A program made the position numbers and the translations under genes. From contig JAOUPR010000020.1 in NCBI GenBank assembly GCA_029879725.1, positions 1 through 47,682 of the forward strand: DNA of 47,682 nucleotides, written 5' to 3'. This document shows positions 8,756 to 16,785 of this stretch, piece after piece. A model generated the notes under the pieces. It ran no database searches. It saw only the letters and a list, made by a program, of their open reading frames with translations, and was not told where the DNA came from. The DNA is from Gemmatimonadota bacterium (lineage in GTDB: Bacteria; Gemmatimonadota; Gemmatimonadetes; Longimicrobiales; Gaopeijiaceae). The stretch's first letter is position 1, and each line of letters begins with the position of its first letter.

Positions 8756-10117
8756 CTACCCCAACCCCCCATACAGCCGCACCAGCGCTCCGATCCCCTT
8801 CTCGTAGGCGTCGAGGGCGAACCACTCGTTGGGGGCGTGGAGGTTGCACCCGGGGAGGCCGAACCCCACCAGGAGCGCCGAGGCCTTGAGCTTCTCCTCG
8901 AAGTCCACCACGATGGGGATGGAGCCGCCCTCGCCCTGGAGGACGGCGGGGGTGCCGAACGCGGCCTCGAGGGCGCTGGAGGCGGCCTCCACCAGTTTCC
9001 CCTCCACCTTGGCCTTCCACGGGCGCCCGCCGTGGAGCTCCACCAGCTCCACCGTCACCCCCGGGGGGGCCACCTTCTCCAGGTGCGCTTCCAGGAGCGT
9101 CTTCACCTTCTCGGGGCTCTGCCCCGGAACCAGGCGGAAGCTCACCTTGGCCATGGCCTTGTTGGGGAGCACGGTCTTGGCGCCCTCCCCGGTGTACCCG
9201 CACAGGATCCCGTTCACGTCGCAGGTGGGGCGGATCCAGAGCTGCTCCAGGGGGGTCCACCCCTTCTCGCCGGACAGGGCGGGGACCTTCAACTCCTTGC
9301 GGTACTCCTCTGCATCGAAGGGGAGGGAGCGGATCTGGTTCCGCGTTTCTTCGTCCCACTCCAACACGTCGTCGTAGAAGCCGTCGATGGTGATGCGCCC
9401 GTCGGCGTCCTTCAGCGAGGCGATGATGGTCGCCAGGGCGTTCCCCGGGTTGGCCACCGTCCCGCCGAACTGCCCCGAGTGGAGGTCGCTGCGCGCTCCC
9501 TTCACGTGGATCTCGAAGTACGCCAGCCCCCGCAGGGAGAAGAGCACCGAGGGCATCCCCTCGGCGTACATGTTGGAGTCGGAGATGATCACCGAGTCGC
9601 ACGCCAGCCGCCCGGCGTTGGCCTCCACGAAGGGGACCAGGTTCACCGATCCCACCTCCTCCTCTCCCTCCGCCAGGACCACCACGTTGATGGGGAGGCT
9701 TCCCGCGGCCTGGAGGTGGGCCTCCAGCGCCTTCACGTGCATGTAGAGCTGCCCTTTGTCGTCCGCCGATCCCCGGGCATACACCCTCCCGTCGCGCTCG
9801 GTGGGCTCGAAGGGGGGCGACTCCCACTCGTCCAGCGGCTCGGGGGGCTGGACGTCGTAGTGCCCGTAGATGAGCACGGTGGGGGCGTCGGGGCCGGCGC
9901 CCCGCCATTCGCCCAGCACGATGGGGTGTCCGGGGGTGTCGATGACCTCCGAGGTCAGCCCCGCCCGTGCCAGGGCGTCGGAGAGCCACTCGGCGGCGCG
10001 GCGGGTGTCCCCGTCGTGCTCGCTCTTGGCGCTGATGGAGGGGATGCGGAGGAAGTCGTACAGCTCCGCGCGAAAGCGGGCGAGGTTCGCGTCGACGAAC
10101 GAAAGGACTTCGGACAT
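8756..10117 (-). CDS. M20 family dipeptidase
   Basis: A 453-residue cytosolic metallopeptidase that hydrolyses dipeptides or related amide bonds using two zinc or manganese ions. The M20 motifs are complete: YGHYDVQPP with His86 and Asp88, ARGSADDKGQ with the bridging Asp near 119, and LAEGEEEVGS with the catalytic/ligand Glu pair near 152-154. Also present are IISDSNMY, which supplies a ligand Asp, and a late CNLHAPNEW that gives the last His. The central lid domain (about 190-350) contains DLHSGQFGG, typical of the family. The length is normal. No signal peptide is present. It is followed on the opposite strand by the DUF3127 gene and preceded by a GlsB-like gene. Confidence 0.92.
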   Translation of the reverse strand: MSEVLSFVDANLARFRAELYDFLRIPSISAKSEHDGDTRRAAEWLSDALARAGLTSEVIDTPGHPIVLGEWRGAGPDAPTVLIYGHYDVQPPEPLDEWESPPFEPTERDGRVYARGSADDKGQLYMHVKALEAHLQAAGSLPINVVVLAEGEEEVGSVNLVPFVEANAGRLACDSVIISDSNMYAEGMPSVLFSLRGLAYFEIHVKGARSDLHSGQFGGTVANPGNALATIIASLKDADGRITIDGFYDDVLEWDEETRNQIRSLPFDAEEYRKELKVPALSGEKGWTPLEQLWIRPTCDVNGILCGYTGEGAKTVLPNKAMAKVSFRLVPGQSPEKVKTLLEAHLEKVAPPGVTVELVELHGGRPWKAKVEGKLVEAASSALEAAFGTPAVLQGEGGSIPIVVDFEEKLKASALLVGFGLPGCNLHAPNEWFALDAYEKGIGALVRLYGGLG

Positions 10118-10203
10118 GTCTGTGTGGCCTGCTGGTTCCGGCCGACCCGGAGCCGCGCTCCCCGGCCGACCCGTGGAGGAGGGGGAGCGACCTGCCTGAT
10201 CCG

Positions 10204-10482
10204 TCAGATCAGGTTACGGACGCCCCAGCGGTAGACGAAGGTCATGAGCGCGGCGAACCCCGCGGCCGTTCCCATTCCGCCGGCGCTCAGGGCCAGGGGC
10301 TCGTAGAGATGGAAGATCCCCACGCCCAGCATCCCGCCGATGACGGCGGCGAAGGCCCCCAGGGCCACGAGCACGGGCGTGTGTCCGGGCGTCTCCGCCG
10401 GGAGCTTGACGAAGGCCTTCATGGTGAGGCCGATGACGGCTCCCATGACGATCCAGATTCCGATTCCGATCCAGTTCTGCAT
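10204..10482 (-). CDS. small membrane protein, GlsB/YeaQ/YmgE-like
   Basis: A 92-residue protein made of about three membrane helices rich in Gly and Ala (IGIGIWIVMGAVIGLTM; VLVALGAFAAVIGGMLGVGIF; LSAGGMGTAAGFAALMTFVY). Length, spacing and Gly pattern fit the transglycosylase-associated GlsB/YeaQ/YmgE stress proteins, though the match is by composition more than by a decisive motif. It lies about 107 bases downstream of the PspA-like gene on the same strand, so it may belong to the same envelope-stress unit. Confidence 0.55.
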   Translation of the reverse strand: MQNWIGIGIWIVMGAVIGLTMKAFVKLPAETPGHTPVLVALGAFAAVIGGMLGVGIFHLYEPLALSAGGMGTAAGFAALMTFVYRWGVRNLI

Positions 10483-10589
10483 TTCCGGCCCCGCCGGGTT
10501 CCAGCGTGGTTTCGATGTCCCGAAGGACAGGTCGGGAAAAATCTACCGGGAGACTCCGCCGGTGACCAGAGGAGCGCCCGAATCGGGTG

Positions 10590-11183
10590 TCAGCCGTCTT
10601 CGGCCACCCGGTTCTTCAACTCGGCCAGGCGGGCGTCCAGGTCGGCCGCCGCGTCCGCCCGGCGTTCCTCCTCGCCGATCTTCTCTGCCATGCGGTCCAG
10701 CTCGCTGAAGAGGTCGTCGGCCGAGCCGATGGAGTCTCGCGCCCCGGTCCTTCCGACGCTGGCGGCCAGCGAGTCCCGACGCACCTGGGCCTCGCGAACC
10801 TTGTCCAGCATGGAGTCCACTTCTCCTTCCAGGAACTCCTTCTCCTCCCGGAGGGCGCGGGCCTTGCCTTCGTGGACATCCCGCTGGCGGACGTACTTGT
10901 CGTGGTACTCCCGGGCGACGCGGGCGGTCTCTTCGTCGCCGATCTGGTTGGCGCGGGCTTCCCGGCGCAGGCACGTCTCGATCTCGGCGGAAGCCTTCTG
11001 CGAGGCCAGGAGAGTGTGCCGGATCTCGGCCTCCAGCGCCGAAATCCGCGCCTTGGTGTCCGCCACCTCGTTCTTCATCCCCACCAGGAGGCGGTCCACG
11101 GCCTCCGGCACGTCCTCCCGGTTCAACTCCTCACGGAAGTTGGCCATGGCCTGTCGGAATGCGTCTCGAAGCTCTTCGAACAT
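10590..11183 (-). CDS. PspA/IM30-like coiled-coil protein
   Basis: A 197-residue protein that is almost entirely alpha-helical coiled coil, rich in Glu, Arg and Ala with heptad-like hydrophobics (EEIRHTL..., REEKEFLEGEVDSMLDKVREAQ). This fits the PspA/IM30/Vipp1 superfamily of membrane-remodelling stress proteins, which are a little longer (about 220-230), so the match is moderate. It lies 23 bases downstream of the ECF sigma gene on the same strand, strongly suggesting an operon. An alternative is an unrelated coiled-coil protein such as a TelA- or toxic-anion-type partner. Confidence 0.6.
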   Translation of the reverse strand: MFEELRDAFRQAMANFREELNREDVPEAVDRLLVGMKNEVADTKARISALEAEIRHTLLASQKASAEIETCLRREARANQIGDEETARVAREYHDKYVRQRDVHEGKARALREEKEFLEGEVDSMLDKVREAQVRRDSLAASVGRTGARDSIGSADDLFSELDRMAEKIGEEERRADAAADLDARLAELKNRVAEDG

Positions 11184-11206
11184 GGGGGATCGGAGCCGGG
11201 GGGAGA

Positions 11207-11836
11207 CTAGTTGAGGAACGGCTCGATGCGCTGGGCGAAGGAGTTGCGGGCGCGGTGGAGGCGGCTCTTCACGGTGCCGAGGTTCACTCCGGTGATCTCC
11301 GCGATCTCCTCGTAGCTCTTCCCCTCCAGCTCACGGAGGCGGAACACGAGCTGATGATGCTCGGGCAATTCGCTCACCATCTCCTCGACGAGATTCCGCA
11401 GATACCGCTTCCGGAAGAGGTCGTCGGGGCGCATGCTGGTGTCTTCGAACTGGATGGGCCGGTGATCGTCTTCCCAACCGCCGGTGAGGCGCTGGAAGAG
11501 GACCAGCGGGCTCCGCGACCGGTTCCGCAGCTCGTTCTTGGAGAGGTTGCTCGCGATGGTGTAGACCCACGTGGAGAACTTCTTCGAGGTGTCGAACCGA
11601 TGGAGGTGCCGCGTGACGCGGATGAAGGCCTCCTGCACCAGATCCTGGGCGCGATCGGCGTCGCCGGTCTTCCGCGTGATGAAGTGGATGAGACGGTCGC
11701 GGTACCGGTCGTAGAGTTCCTGGAACGCTCCCGGCCTGCCCACCAGGTGGGCGCTTACCAACTCCTCGTCGGAGAGTTCGCCAAGTGGTTGGTTACCAAG
11801 GAGTTCCTTGAGTTTTTCCGGATTGACGTTGACCAT
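11207..11836 (-). CDS. ECF-subfamily RNA polymerase sigma factor
   Basis: A 209-residue sigma factor containing only regions 2 and 4. Region 2 (about 27-103) has LYDRYRDRLIHFITRKTGD, DLVQEAFIRV and FSTWVYTIASNLSKN, the conserved core-binding and -10-recognition elements. Region 4 (about 150-200) has LPEHHQLVFRLRELEGKSYEEIAEITG and GTVKSRLHRARN, the helix-turn-helix for -35 recognition. The first 25 residues are an extra helical extension. No anti-sigma factor with a membrane helix is next to it; the next gene is the PspA-like coiled-coil protein. A Fur-box-like palindrome lies 22 bases upstream of the ATG, so iron or a related metal signal may control it. Confidence 0.9.
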   Translation of the reverse strand: MVNVNPEKLKELLGNQPLGELSDEELVSAHLVGRPGAFQELYDRYRDRLIHFITRKTGDADRAQDLVQEAFIRVTRHLHRFDTSKKFSTWVYTIASNLSKNELRNRSRSPLVLFQRLTGGWEDDHRPIQFEDTSMRPDDLFRKRYLRNLVEEMVSELPEHHQLVFRLRELEGKSYEEIAEITGVNLGTVKSRLHRARNSFAQRIEPFLN

Positions 11837-11857
11837 GTCTTGCCTGGTGCAGTCCGC

Positions 11858-11872
11858 TGAGAATCATTCTCG
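11858..11872. promoter_or_regulatory. Fur-box-like palindrome upstream of the ECF sigma gene
   Basis: The sequence is TGAGAATCATTCTCG, a 7-1-7 inverted repeat in which GAGAAT and ATTCTC pair perfectly around a central C. This matches the Fur consensus layout TGATAATNATTATCA closely. It lies 22-36 bases before the sigma ATG, where a repressor could occupy the promoter. There is no Fur gene in the window. Confidence 0.55.
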
Positions 11873-11987
11873 TTTGGATTCGAAAGATGCCGGAAGGGGG
11901 GGTCGGGTTCAAGGGCGGCTCATGGATTTCTCCCGGCTCGGTGCGGATTTTTCGCAGGAAATGCGGATCTGCGGCACTTTTCCCGTC

Positions 11988-13106
11988 CTATGTGAGACGT
12001 CGCTCCAGCCCTACGAGGACGCCACCTTCCGAGATTCCGTCGTACAGGGCCGACTCCGGGCTCGGAGTGCGGTCCTTGGAGGCGAGCGCTTCCGTCGCGG
12101 CGGCGTCCATTTCCGCCACGGCGGCGTCCTCCACCTCCTCCATCATGGCGGGGGTCACCCCCTTCCCTTCCAGATAGCTCTCGAAGAGTCCGATGGGGTC
12201 CCGGCGCCCCCAACTCGCGAAGAGATCGGGCGCGAACGCCGCGCGAGCCTCCCGCTCGTCGTGGGTGGCGTGGCCCCCCATGCGGAAGGTGTCGGCGACC
12301 ACGCAGGCCGGTCCGGCGCCTTCCCGGCAGAGGTCCACGGCCAACGAGGTGGCCGCGTACACGTCCAGGACGTTGTTCCCGTCACACGACCACGACGGGA
12401 TGCCGTACATGGCCGGCCAGGCCGCCAGGTCTCCGCGGGAGTGCTGCTCCACCCGGGTGCCCAGCGCCACCTGGTTGTTCTGGATCACGAACACGGCGGG
12501 GACGGACTGCACGGCGGCCAGGTTCATCCCCTCGTGGCAGGCGGCGGTCTTGGTGGCGCCGTCTCCGATCCACGTCATGGCCACCCGGCGCTCGTCGCGG
12601 TTGCGGAATGCCAGGGCCACCCCCGCCACCACGGTGACGCTGGTGCCCATGTGGCTGATGGGCTGGATGATCCCCTTCTCCATGTTCCCGATGTGGAGAT
12701 CCCGTCCGCGGCTGGGGGAGTCCTCGCTGGCCAGGTATCCGCGGAACATGTCGGACAGGGGCATCCCCATCATGTGGAGCGCGCCCGCGTTGCGGATCAT
12801 GGGGCTCACCATGTCGTGCTCCCGGTCCAGCGCCCGCACGGACCCCACGGTCACCGCTTCTTCGCCGGTGCCCAGCCACGCCTTGGAGATCACGCCCGTC
12901 CGTACCCACCGCTTCAGGCCGATGTCGTGGAGCCGCGTGCGCAGGAGGTCGCGATAGATGGAGAGGAGATCGTCCTGCGAGAGGGCCGCCACCAGGGGCG
13001 CCCGCTGGGGATCGCTCTCCACCCGGCGTACGTACTCCGCCGCGAGGTTCTCGTCGGGCGTCCATGCGAGGTATTCGGGGGGGTCGAAGGCCGGGTATCG
13101 CTTCAT
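11988..13106 (-). CDS. thiamine-diphosphate-dependent 2-oxoacid dehydrogenase E1, alpha subunit
   Basis: A 372-residue E1-alpha subunit of the pyruvate/branched-chain 2-oxoacid dehydrogenase class, which decarboxylates a 2-oxoacid on thiamine diphosphate. Visible motifs are the ThDP/magnesium site beginning WIGDGATKTAACHEGMNLAA and ending FVIQNNQ, and MISPM/SHMGT regions before it. RMGGHATHDE, equivalent to the phosphorylation-loop region, follows. The expected partner E1-beta gene is not beside it; neighbours are a sigma factor and a V4R-like gene. The start at 13106 has no ribosome-binding site and may be leaderless (see the adjacent promoter entry). Substrate (pyruvate, branched-chain or acetoin) cannot be fixed from the sequence. 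Confidence 0.85.
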   Translation of the reverse strand: MKRYPAFDPPEYLAWTPDENLAAEYVRRVESDPQRAPLVAALSQDDLLSIYRDLLRTRLHDIGLKRWVRTGVISKAWLGTGEEAVTVGSVRALDREHDMVSPMIRNAGALHMMGMPLSDMFRGYLASEDSPSRGRDLHIGNMEKGIIQPISHMGTSVTVVAGVALAFRNRDERRVAMTWIGDGATKTAACHEGMNLAAVQSVPAVFVIQNNQVALGTRVEQHSRGDLAAWPAMYGIPSWSCDGNNVLDVYAATSLAVDLCREGAGPACVVADTFRMGGHATHDEREARAAFAPDLFASWGRRDPIGLFESYLEGKGVTPAMMEEVEDAAVAEMDAAATEALASKDRTPSPESALYDGISEGGVLVGLERRLT

Positions 13107-13112
13107 GTATGC

Positions 13113-13141
13113 AAGCTAGTGTGGCGCATCCAGGGTGTCAC
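13113..13141 (-). promoter_or_regulatory. candidate promoter for a leaderless E1-alpha transcript
   Basis: On the reverse strand GTGACA (13141-13136) is followed after 17 bases by TAGCTT (13118-13113), and the ATG at 13106 begins 6 bases later, which is where transcription would start. No Shine-Dalgarno sequence precedes the ATG. This is a leaderless layout predicted by eye. Confidence 0.4.
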
Positions 13142-13307
13142 GGCCATTCGAGGGAACTCGTGAAATCCCGGACCGGGTGGGAGAGCCGTCTGGGGTGCCG
13201 TGACCGGGCGCGCGGGGCCGATTCGCGTTGCATGCGGCGCCCGATGAAGTGACATTGCATCGCTTCGAAGCACAGTCGACCTCTTTTCCAGGGATTCCAG
13301 GGAGCCT

Positions 13308-13946
13308 ATGGAAGCGTCCTCAACGCCGGTGGCGGGGAAGAACAGGGTGCGGGCCGTGGTCGCTCTACGCCTTCTCGAAACGCTGCGGGACCAGGACATC
13401 CCCCAGGAGCTCATGGAAGACGAGGACCCCACGGTCACCATGCCCCGGCGCCTGGGGCTGAGCGACGTGGTGGAGCGGCAGATCCGCTCCTACCGGGCCG
13501 ACGTGAAGCGGGGCCACCGCCTCTCCGACGACGAGATCGGAGACCTGTTCCGCCTGGTGCTCCGCCGTCCCGACGGCGAGGACATCTTCTTCGAAGCGGG
13601 CCGCGTGCTGGCGGGGGGGAAGAACGGCCGCTCGCTTTCGCGCGTCCTTCCCCGCCGGGTGATGTACGCCGTGGCCCGCCGGCGCGTGGCGGGCGTGCTG
13701 CGGAAGCTCTTCGGCCGGCGGGTGGGCGCCTTCGCGCGAGGGGGATTCGTCATCGAGGGCCGGTCGCTCCTCTTCATCGAGAGCGATCCCGGCGGCGACG
13801 CCTGCTTCCTCCTGGCCGGCCTCGCCCAGGGGGTGCTGGAGCTCACGGCGGGCCGCGCGGCGAAGGTCACCCACACCCGGTGCCAGAGCCGGGGCCACGA
13901 CCTGTGCCGCTGGGAAGGGATCGTGGACGATTCGGTGGAGGCATGA
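13308..13946 (+). CDS. V4R/hydrocarbon-binding-like domain protein
   Basis: A 212-residue basic protein. Its last 75 residues resemble a V4R (4-vinyl reductase, hydrocarbon-binding) domain: a strand SLLFIESD, then GGDACFLLAGLAQGVLELTAGRAAKV, and a closing C-Q-S-R-G-H-D-L-C-R-W stretch, the Cys...Gly-Asp-x-Cys pattern typical of the family. V4R domains sense small hydrophobic ligands. The N-terminal 110 residues, with many Arg, are unrecognised and could be a DNA- or partner-binding part. The ATG at 13308 follows GGGAG. Its stop overlaps the next gene's start in an ATGA, so it is translationally coupled to the peroxiredoxin. Confidence 0.55.
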   Translation: MEASSTPVAGKNRVRAVVALRLLETLRDQDIPQELMEDEDPTVTMPRRLGLSDVVERQIRSYRADVKRGHRLSDDEIGDLFRLVLRRPDGEDIFFEAGRVLAGGKNGRSLSRVLPRRVMYAVARRRVAGVLRKLFGRRVGAFARGGFVIEGRSLLFIESDPGGDACFLLAGLAQGVLELTAGRAAKVTHTRCQSRGHDLCRWEGIVDDSVEA

Positions 13947-14419
13947 CGGAGAAGATGGGCATGGTAGAGAAGGGTTCTTCGGCGCCCGACTTCACCCTCC
14001 CCACGGACGGGGGCGAGGACGTGACGCTTTCCGGGCTGCGGGGGCGGAAGGTCGTGCTGTACTTCTACCCCAAGGACGACACCTCGGGGTGCACGGTCCA
14101 GGCGTGCGACTTCCGGGACTCGCTCCCCCGGTTCCAGGGGATCGACGCGGTGATCCTGGGGGTGTCGCCCGACTCGGTGGACTCCCACCGGCGGTTCAGG
14201 GAGAAGTTCGGGCTGAACTTCCCCCTCCTGGCCGACGAGGAGAAGACGGTCTGCGAGCTCTACGGCGTGTGGAAGGAGAAGAGCATGTACGGCCGGAACT
14301 ACATGGGTGTGGAACGGAGCACCTTCCTCATCGACGAGAACGGCACGGTGCTCGAGGCGTGGCGGGACGTGAAGGCCGAAGGGCACGCCGAACGGGTGGC
14401 GGAGGCGTTGGGCGGCTGA
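13943..14419 (+). CDS. bcp: peroxiredoxin, Bcp/PrxQ type
   Basis: A 158-residue thioredoxin-fold peroxidase that reduces hydrogen peroxide and alkyl hydroperoxides in the cytosol, normally recycled by thioredoxin. It has APDFTLPTDGG near the start, then YFYPKDDTSGCTVQACDFRD. In this stretch Cys50 is the peroxidatic residue and Cys55 the nearby resolving residue, a Bcp hallmark. GVERSTFLIDENG closes the fold. The ATG at 13943 overlaps the V4R-like gene's stop (ATGA), with GTGGAGG immediately before it; ATGs at 13955 and 13961 are alternative starts only four and six codons in. The gene pair suggests the V4R-like sensor has a redox-linked role, which is inference. Confidence 0.92.
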   Translation: MTEKMGMVEKGSSAPDFTLPTDGGEDVTLSGLRGRKVVLYFYPKDDTSGCTVQACDFRDSLPRFQGIDAVILGVSPDSVDSHRRFREKFGLNFPLLADEEKTVCELYGVWKEKSMYGRNYMGVERSTFLIDENGTVLEAWRDVKAEGHAERVAEALGG

Positions 14420-14429
14420 GCCACCCCGG

Positions 14430-14897
14430 CTACTCCGGGTGTTCCAGCGCGCGGTGCACCGTGTAGGCGCAGAGGTCCTGGATGGCGACCCGACCCAGGG
14501 CGCGCGCCTCCGCGATCTCCGGGTGGGCGAAGATCCCCTCCTGGAGCCAGATGGCCGGCTCGTCGGGGTGATGCGTGGCGGCGCGGACGAAGCCACCCGC
14601 CTCCCCCGTGGGGCGGAAGATGATCACCAGGTCCACCGGTCGGGGGACGTCTTCCAGGGCCGGGTGGACGGGCCGGCCCAGGATCCGCTCGGCGTACGGG
14701 TTCACCGGGAGGATCTCGAACCCCCGGGCGGCCAGGTACGACGGAACCCGGCGAGCGGCCTTCTGGGGGTCTCGCGACATCCCCACCACCGCGATGCGGC
14801 GCATGGTGTGGAAGAGGTCCCAGAGGGCCTGGGGACCGGGGTTGTCCGGGTCTCCCCCCGCGAGGAGGAGTCTCTGGAGTCGCGTCATTCGTACCAT
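14430..14897 (-). CDS. CoA-binding domain protein, YccU-like
   Basis: A 155-residue Rossmann-fold protein with the CoA-binding (succinyl-CoA synthetase alpha N-terminal-like) domain. The glycine-rich RRIAVVGMSRDPQKAARRVP at about 33-52 forms the nucleotide loop, followed by GFEILPVNPYAERILGRPVHP and VDLVIIFRP, all typical of YccU-like proteins. The exact physiological role of these single-domain proteins is not established. The ATG at 14897 (or 14888) was chosen; a longer frame from 15038 would overlap the kinase-like gene's upstream region and adds Arg-rich low-complexity residues. It is convergent with the peroxiredoxin, with a 10-base gap. Confidence 0.88.
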   Translation of the reverse strand: MVRMTRLQRLLLAGGDPDNPGPQALWDLFHTMRRIAVVGMSRDPQKAARRVPSYLAARGFEILPVNPYAERILGRPVHPALEDVPRPVDLVIIFRPTGEAGGFVRAATHHPDEPAIWLQEGIFAHPEIAEARALGRVAIQDLCAYTVHRALEHPE

Positions 14898-15052
14898 GGT
14901 GCGGCGAGGATAGCGGGCAGGGTGCTGTCGGACAACGCCTCGGCGGGGTCGAGGAGCGCGTCGGTGGGGGATGTCATTGCCTGCGGGGTGGCGTCGTGCC
15001 AACATCTTGCAGTGGCGGGGCGCGTCGGAGAGGAACACTCAGAGGAAGTGAA

Positions 15053-15901
15053 ATGGAGACAGGGATCACCGTGGCCGTCGGGATCGTTCTCGGCATCGTG
15101 GGCTTCATGCTGGGGCGCGGGGCAGGGCGGAAAGAGGGGTCGGGTGGCGCGGGTGCGCTCTGCGAGGAGCGGATGCGGTCCGTGGCGGCGGCCGTGGCGC
15201 GTGGCGGTTTGCCCGACGCCGGGGCCCCGGGATCCGGGGAGTCGGCGTTGCGTGACGCCCTCGAGTCCGGCTGGGCTCCGAGGCACACCGAGCGGGCCCG
15301 GGCGCTCCAGGAGGCCCTGGAACGCGTGGGCGTGTACCTGGACCAGGTGGTGCGCAAGCCGCTCTCCGAGGCGGGGTCCGACGCGGATCTGGCCGAGTTG
15401 CGCGAGCGGATCGCCCGCGCCGTGGGAGCCCTGGAGGACGTGGAGTTCTTCCTGGCCAAGCCGTCCATTCGCGTGGAGGGTGGAGATCTGGTGCAGCTCA
15501 CGCAGCAGGTGACGCGCGAATTCGCCGGCGACCAGGGGGTGTCGGTGCGCATGCAGACGCCGGGCCACCCGGTGCGCGCCAAGGTGGCCTCCGCCGCCTT
15601 CATGGACGCCCTCTACCTGGTGCTCCACAACGCCGGCCGTTTCGGCGGCGGCGGAGTGGTGACGGTGGCGGTGACCCAGGACGGCGGCCGGGCGGCGGTG
15701 TGCGTGCGTGACCGTGGCCCCGGGTTCACCGAGGAGGCGTTCAAGCGGGCTTTCGACCCGTTCTATTCGACGTCGACGGAAGGTCTCGGCCTCGGACTCC
15801 CCCACGCCCGCACCATCGTCGAGGAGATGGGTGGGAAGCTCGAGATCCGCAACGTGCCCGACGGAGGAGCCGAGGTGGAGGTCTCCTTCAACTCCCTCTG
15901 A
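15053..15901 (+). CDS. HATPase_c protein, histidine-kinase-like without a clear H-box
   Basis: A 282-residue protein. One N-terminal hydrophobic segment (about 5-22) anchors it in the membrane; residues about 65-155 are helical. The C-terminal ATPase domain is intact: YLVLHNAGRF with the N-box Asn193, DRGPGF at 220-225 (G1), FDPFYST (F-box) and GLGLGL at 244-249 (G2). The dimerisation helix lacks a standard HxxR/HELRNPL-like H-box; the only His in that region is His78 in PRHTER. No response regulator is adjacent. The start at 15053 follows AGAGGAAG. It could be an orphan kinase, a phosphatase-like regulator or an anti-sigma-type ATPase. Its stop overlaps the convergent eamA gene by 14 bases. 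Confidence 0.72.
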   Translation: METGITVAVGIVLGIVGFMLGRGAGRKEGSGGAGALCEERMRSVAAAVARGGLPDAGAPGSGESALRDALESGWAPRHTERARALQEALERVGVYLDQVVRKPLSEAGSDADLAELRERIARAVGALEDVEFFLAKPSIRVEGGDLVQLTQQVTREFAGDQGVSVRMQTPGHPVRAKVASAAFMDALYLVLHNAGRFGGGGVVTVAVTQDGGRAAVCVRDRGPGFTEEAFKRAFDPFYSTSTEGLGLGLPHARTIVEEMGGKLEIRNVPDGGAEVEVSFNSL

Positions 15902-16772
15902 GGCCCACGCCCACCACCCCCGCCACCACCACGGCGATCCCGAGCCAGCCCAGGGGTGAAAGCCCCTGACCCACCAGGAGGGTGGCCAGGATGGCGGCCA
16001 CCACCGGCTCCACCGCCGCCACGGTGGACGCGCGACTGGCCTGGATGCGTCCCAGTGCGTCGAAGAAGAGGAACTGGGCCACCGCGATGGTGAGGAACGC
16101 GAAGAGGGCGAGGACACCCCAGGCGCGGCCCGTCGCGGGGAGGATGATCTCCTGGCCGGTGGCGGGGATGGCCACCGCCAGGAGGACGCACGCCGCCGCC
16201 AGGCTGTAGACCGCCGGCGCCGCCGGTCCCCACCGGGGAGTCGCGTACCGTCCGAACAGGGTGTAGCCGGCGTAGCTGGCGCCGGCCAGGATCCCCCAGG
16301 TCAGACCCGACGTCCCGAACGCCGAGGTGACGTCGCCCGCTCCGATCACCGTCAGCCAGACTCCGGCCACCGTGAGGCACGCCCAGAACACCCGCGCGAG
16401 GCTGGGCCACTCACCCAGGAGCGGCCCCGACGAGAAGACCACGATGACCGGGGCGAGGTAGATGAGCGCCACCGTGGTGGGGACCCCCACCGCGTCGGTG
16501 GAGGCCTGGTAGGCGAACTGGAACACCCCCACCGCGAGCCCTCCCACCACGACCAGCCAGGCGAGGTCCCGTCGCGACACCTTCAGCACGCCCGGGTTCC
16601 TCGCCAGGAAGAAGCAGAGGAGGAACGCCACGCCCAGCGCCGGGCGGAGGATGGCCACGCTCTGCGGTGGGAGTCCCATGCGGAACAGGTGCACGCTGAA
16701 GATCCCCGAGGATCCCCACAGCGACGCCGCCACCACGGCCTCGGCGTACCCGAGCCAGGGATGCCGGCTCAC
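15888..16772 (-). CDS. EamA/DMT-superfamily transporter
   Basis: A 294-residue inner-membrane protein with ten predicted hydrophobic segments arranged as two homologous halves, the EamA (drug/metabolite transporter) pattern. The first half includes SLWGSSGIFSVHLFRMGLPPQSVAILRP, the second GASYAGYTLFGRYATPRWGP and ASTVAAVEPVVAAILATLL, both characteristic. Such transporters export amino acids, drugs or metabolites; the substrate is not deducible. It lies 13 bases downstream of the DUF420 gene on the same strand, so it forms the third gene of the ctaA operon, an unexpected partner. Confidence 0.88.
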   Translation of the reverse strand: MSRHPWLGYAEAVVAASLWGSSGIFSVHLFRMGLPPQSVAILRPALGVAFLLCFFLARNPGVLKVSRRDLAWLVVVGGLAVGVFQFAYQASTDAVGVPTTVALIYLAPVIVVFSSGPLLGEWPSLARVFWACLTVAGVWLTVIGAGDVTSAFGTSGLTWGILAGASYAGYTLFGRYATPRWGPAAPAVYSLAAACVLLAVAIPATGQEIILPATGRAWGVLALFAFLTIAVAQFLFFDALGRIQASRASTVAAVEPVVAAILATLLVGQGLSPLGWLGIAVVVAGVVGVGLRGS

Positions 16773-16785
16773 GCGAAACCCCGGC

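Noticed and set aside
8837..10234. Plus-strand frame opposite the M20 dipeptidase
   Set aside because: Low-complexity His/Gly/Val protein with no family; the dipeptidase has all metal ligands.
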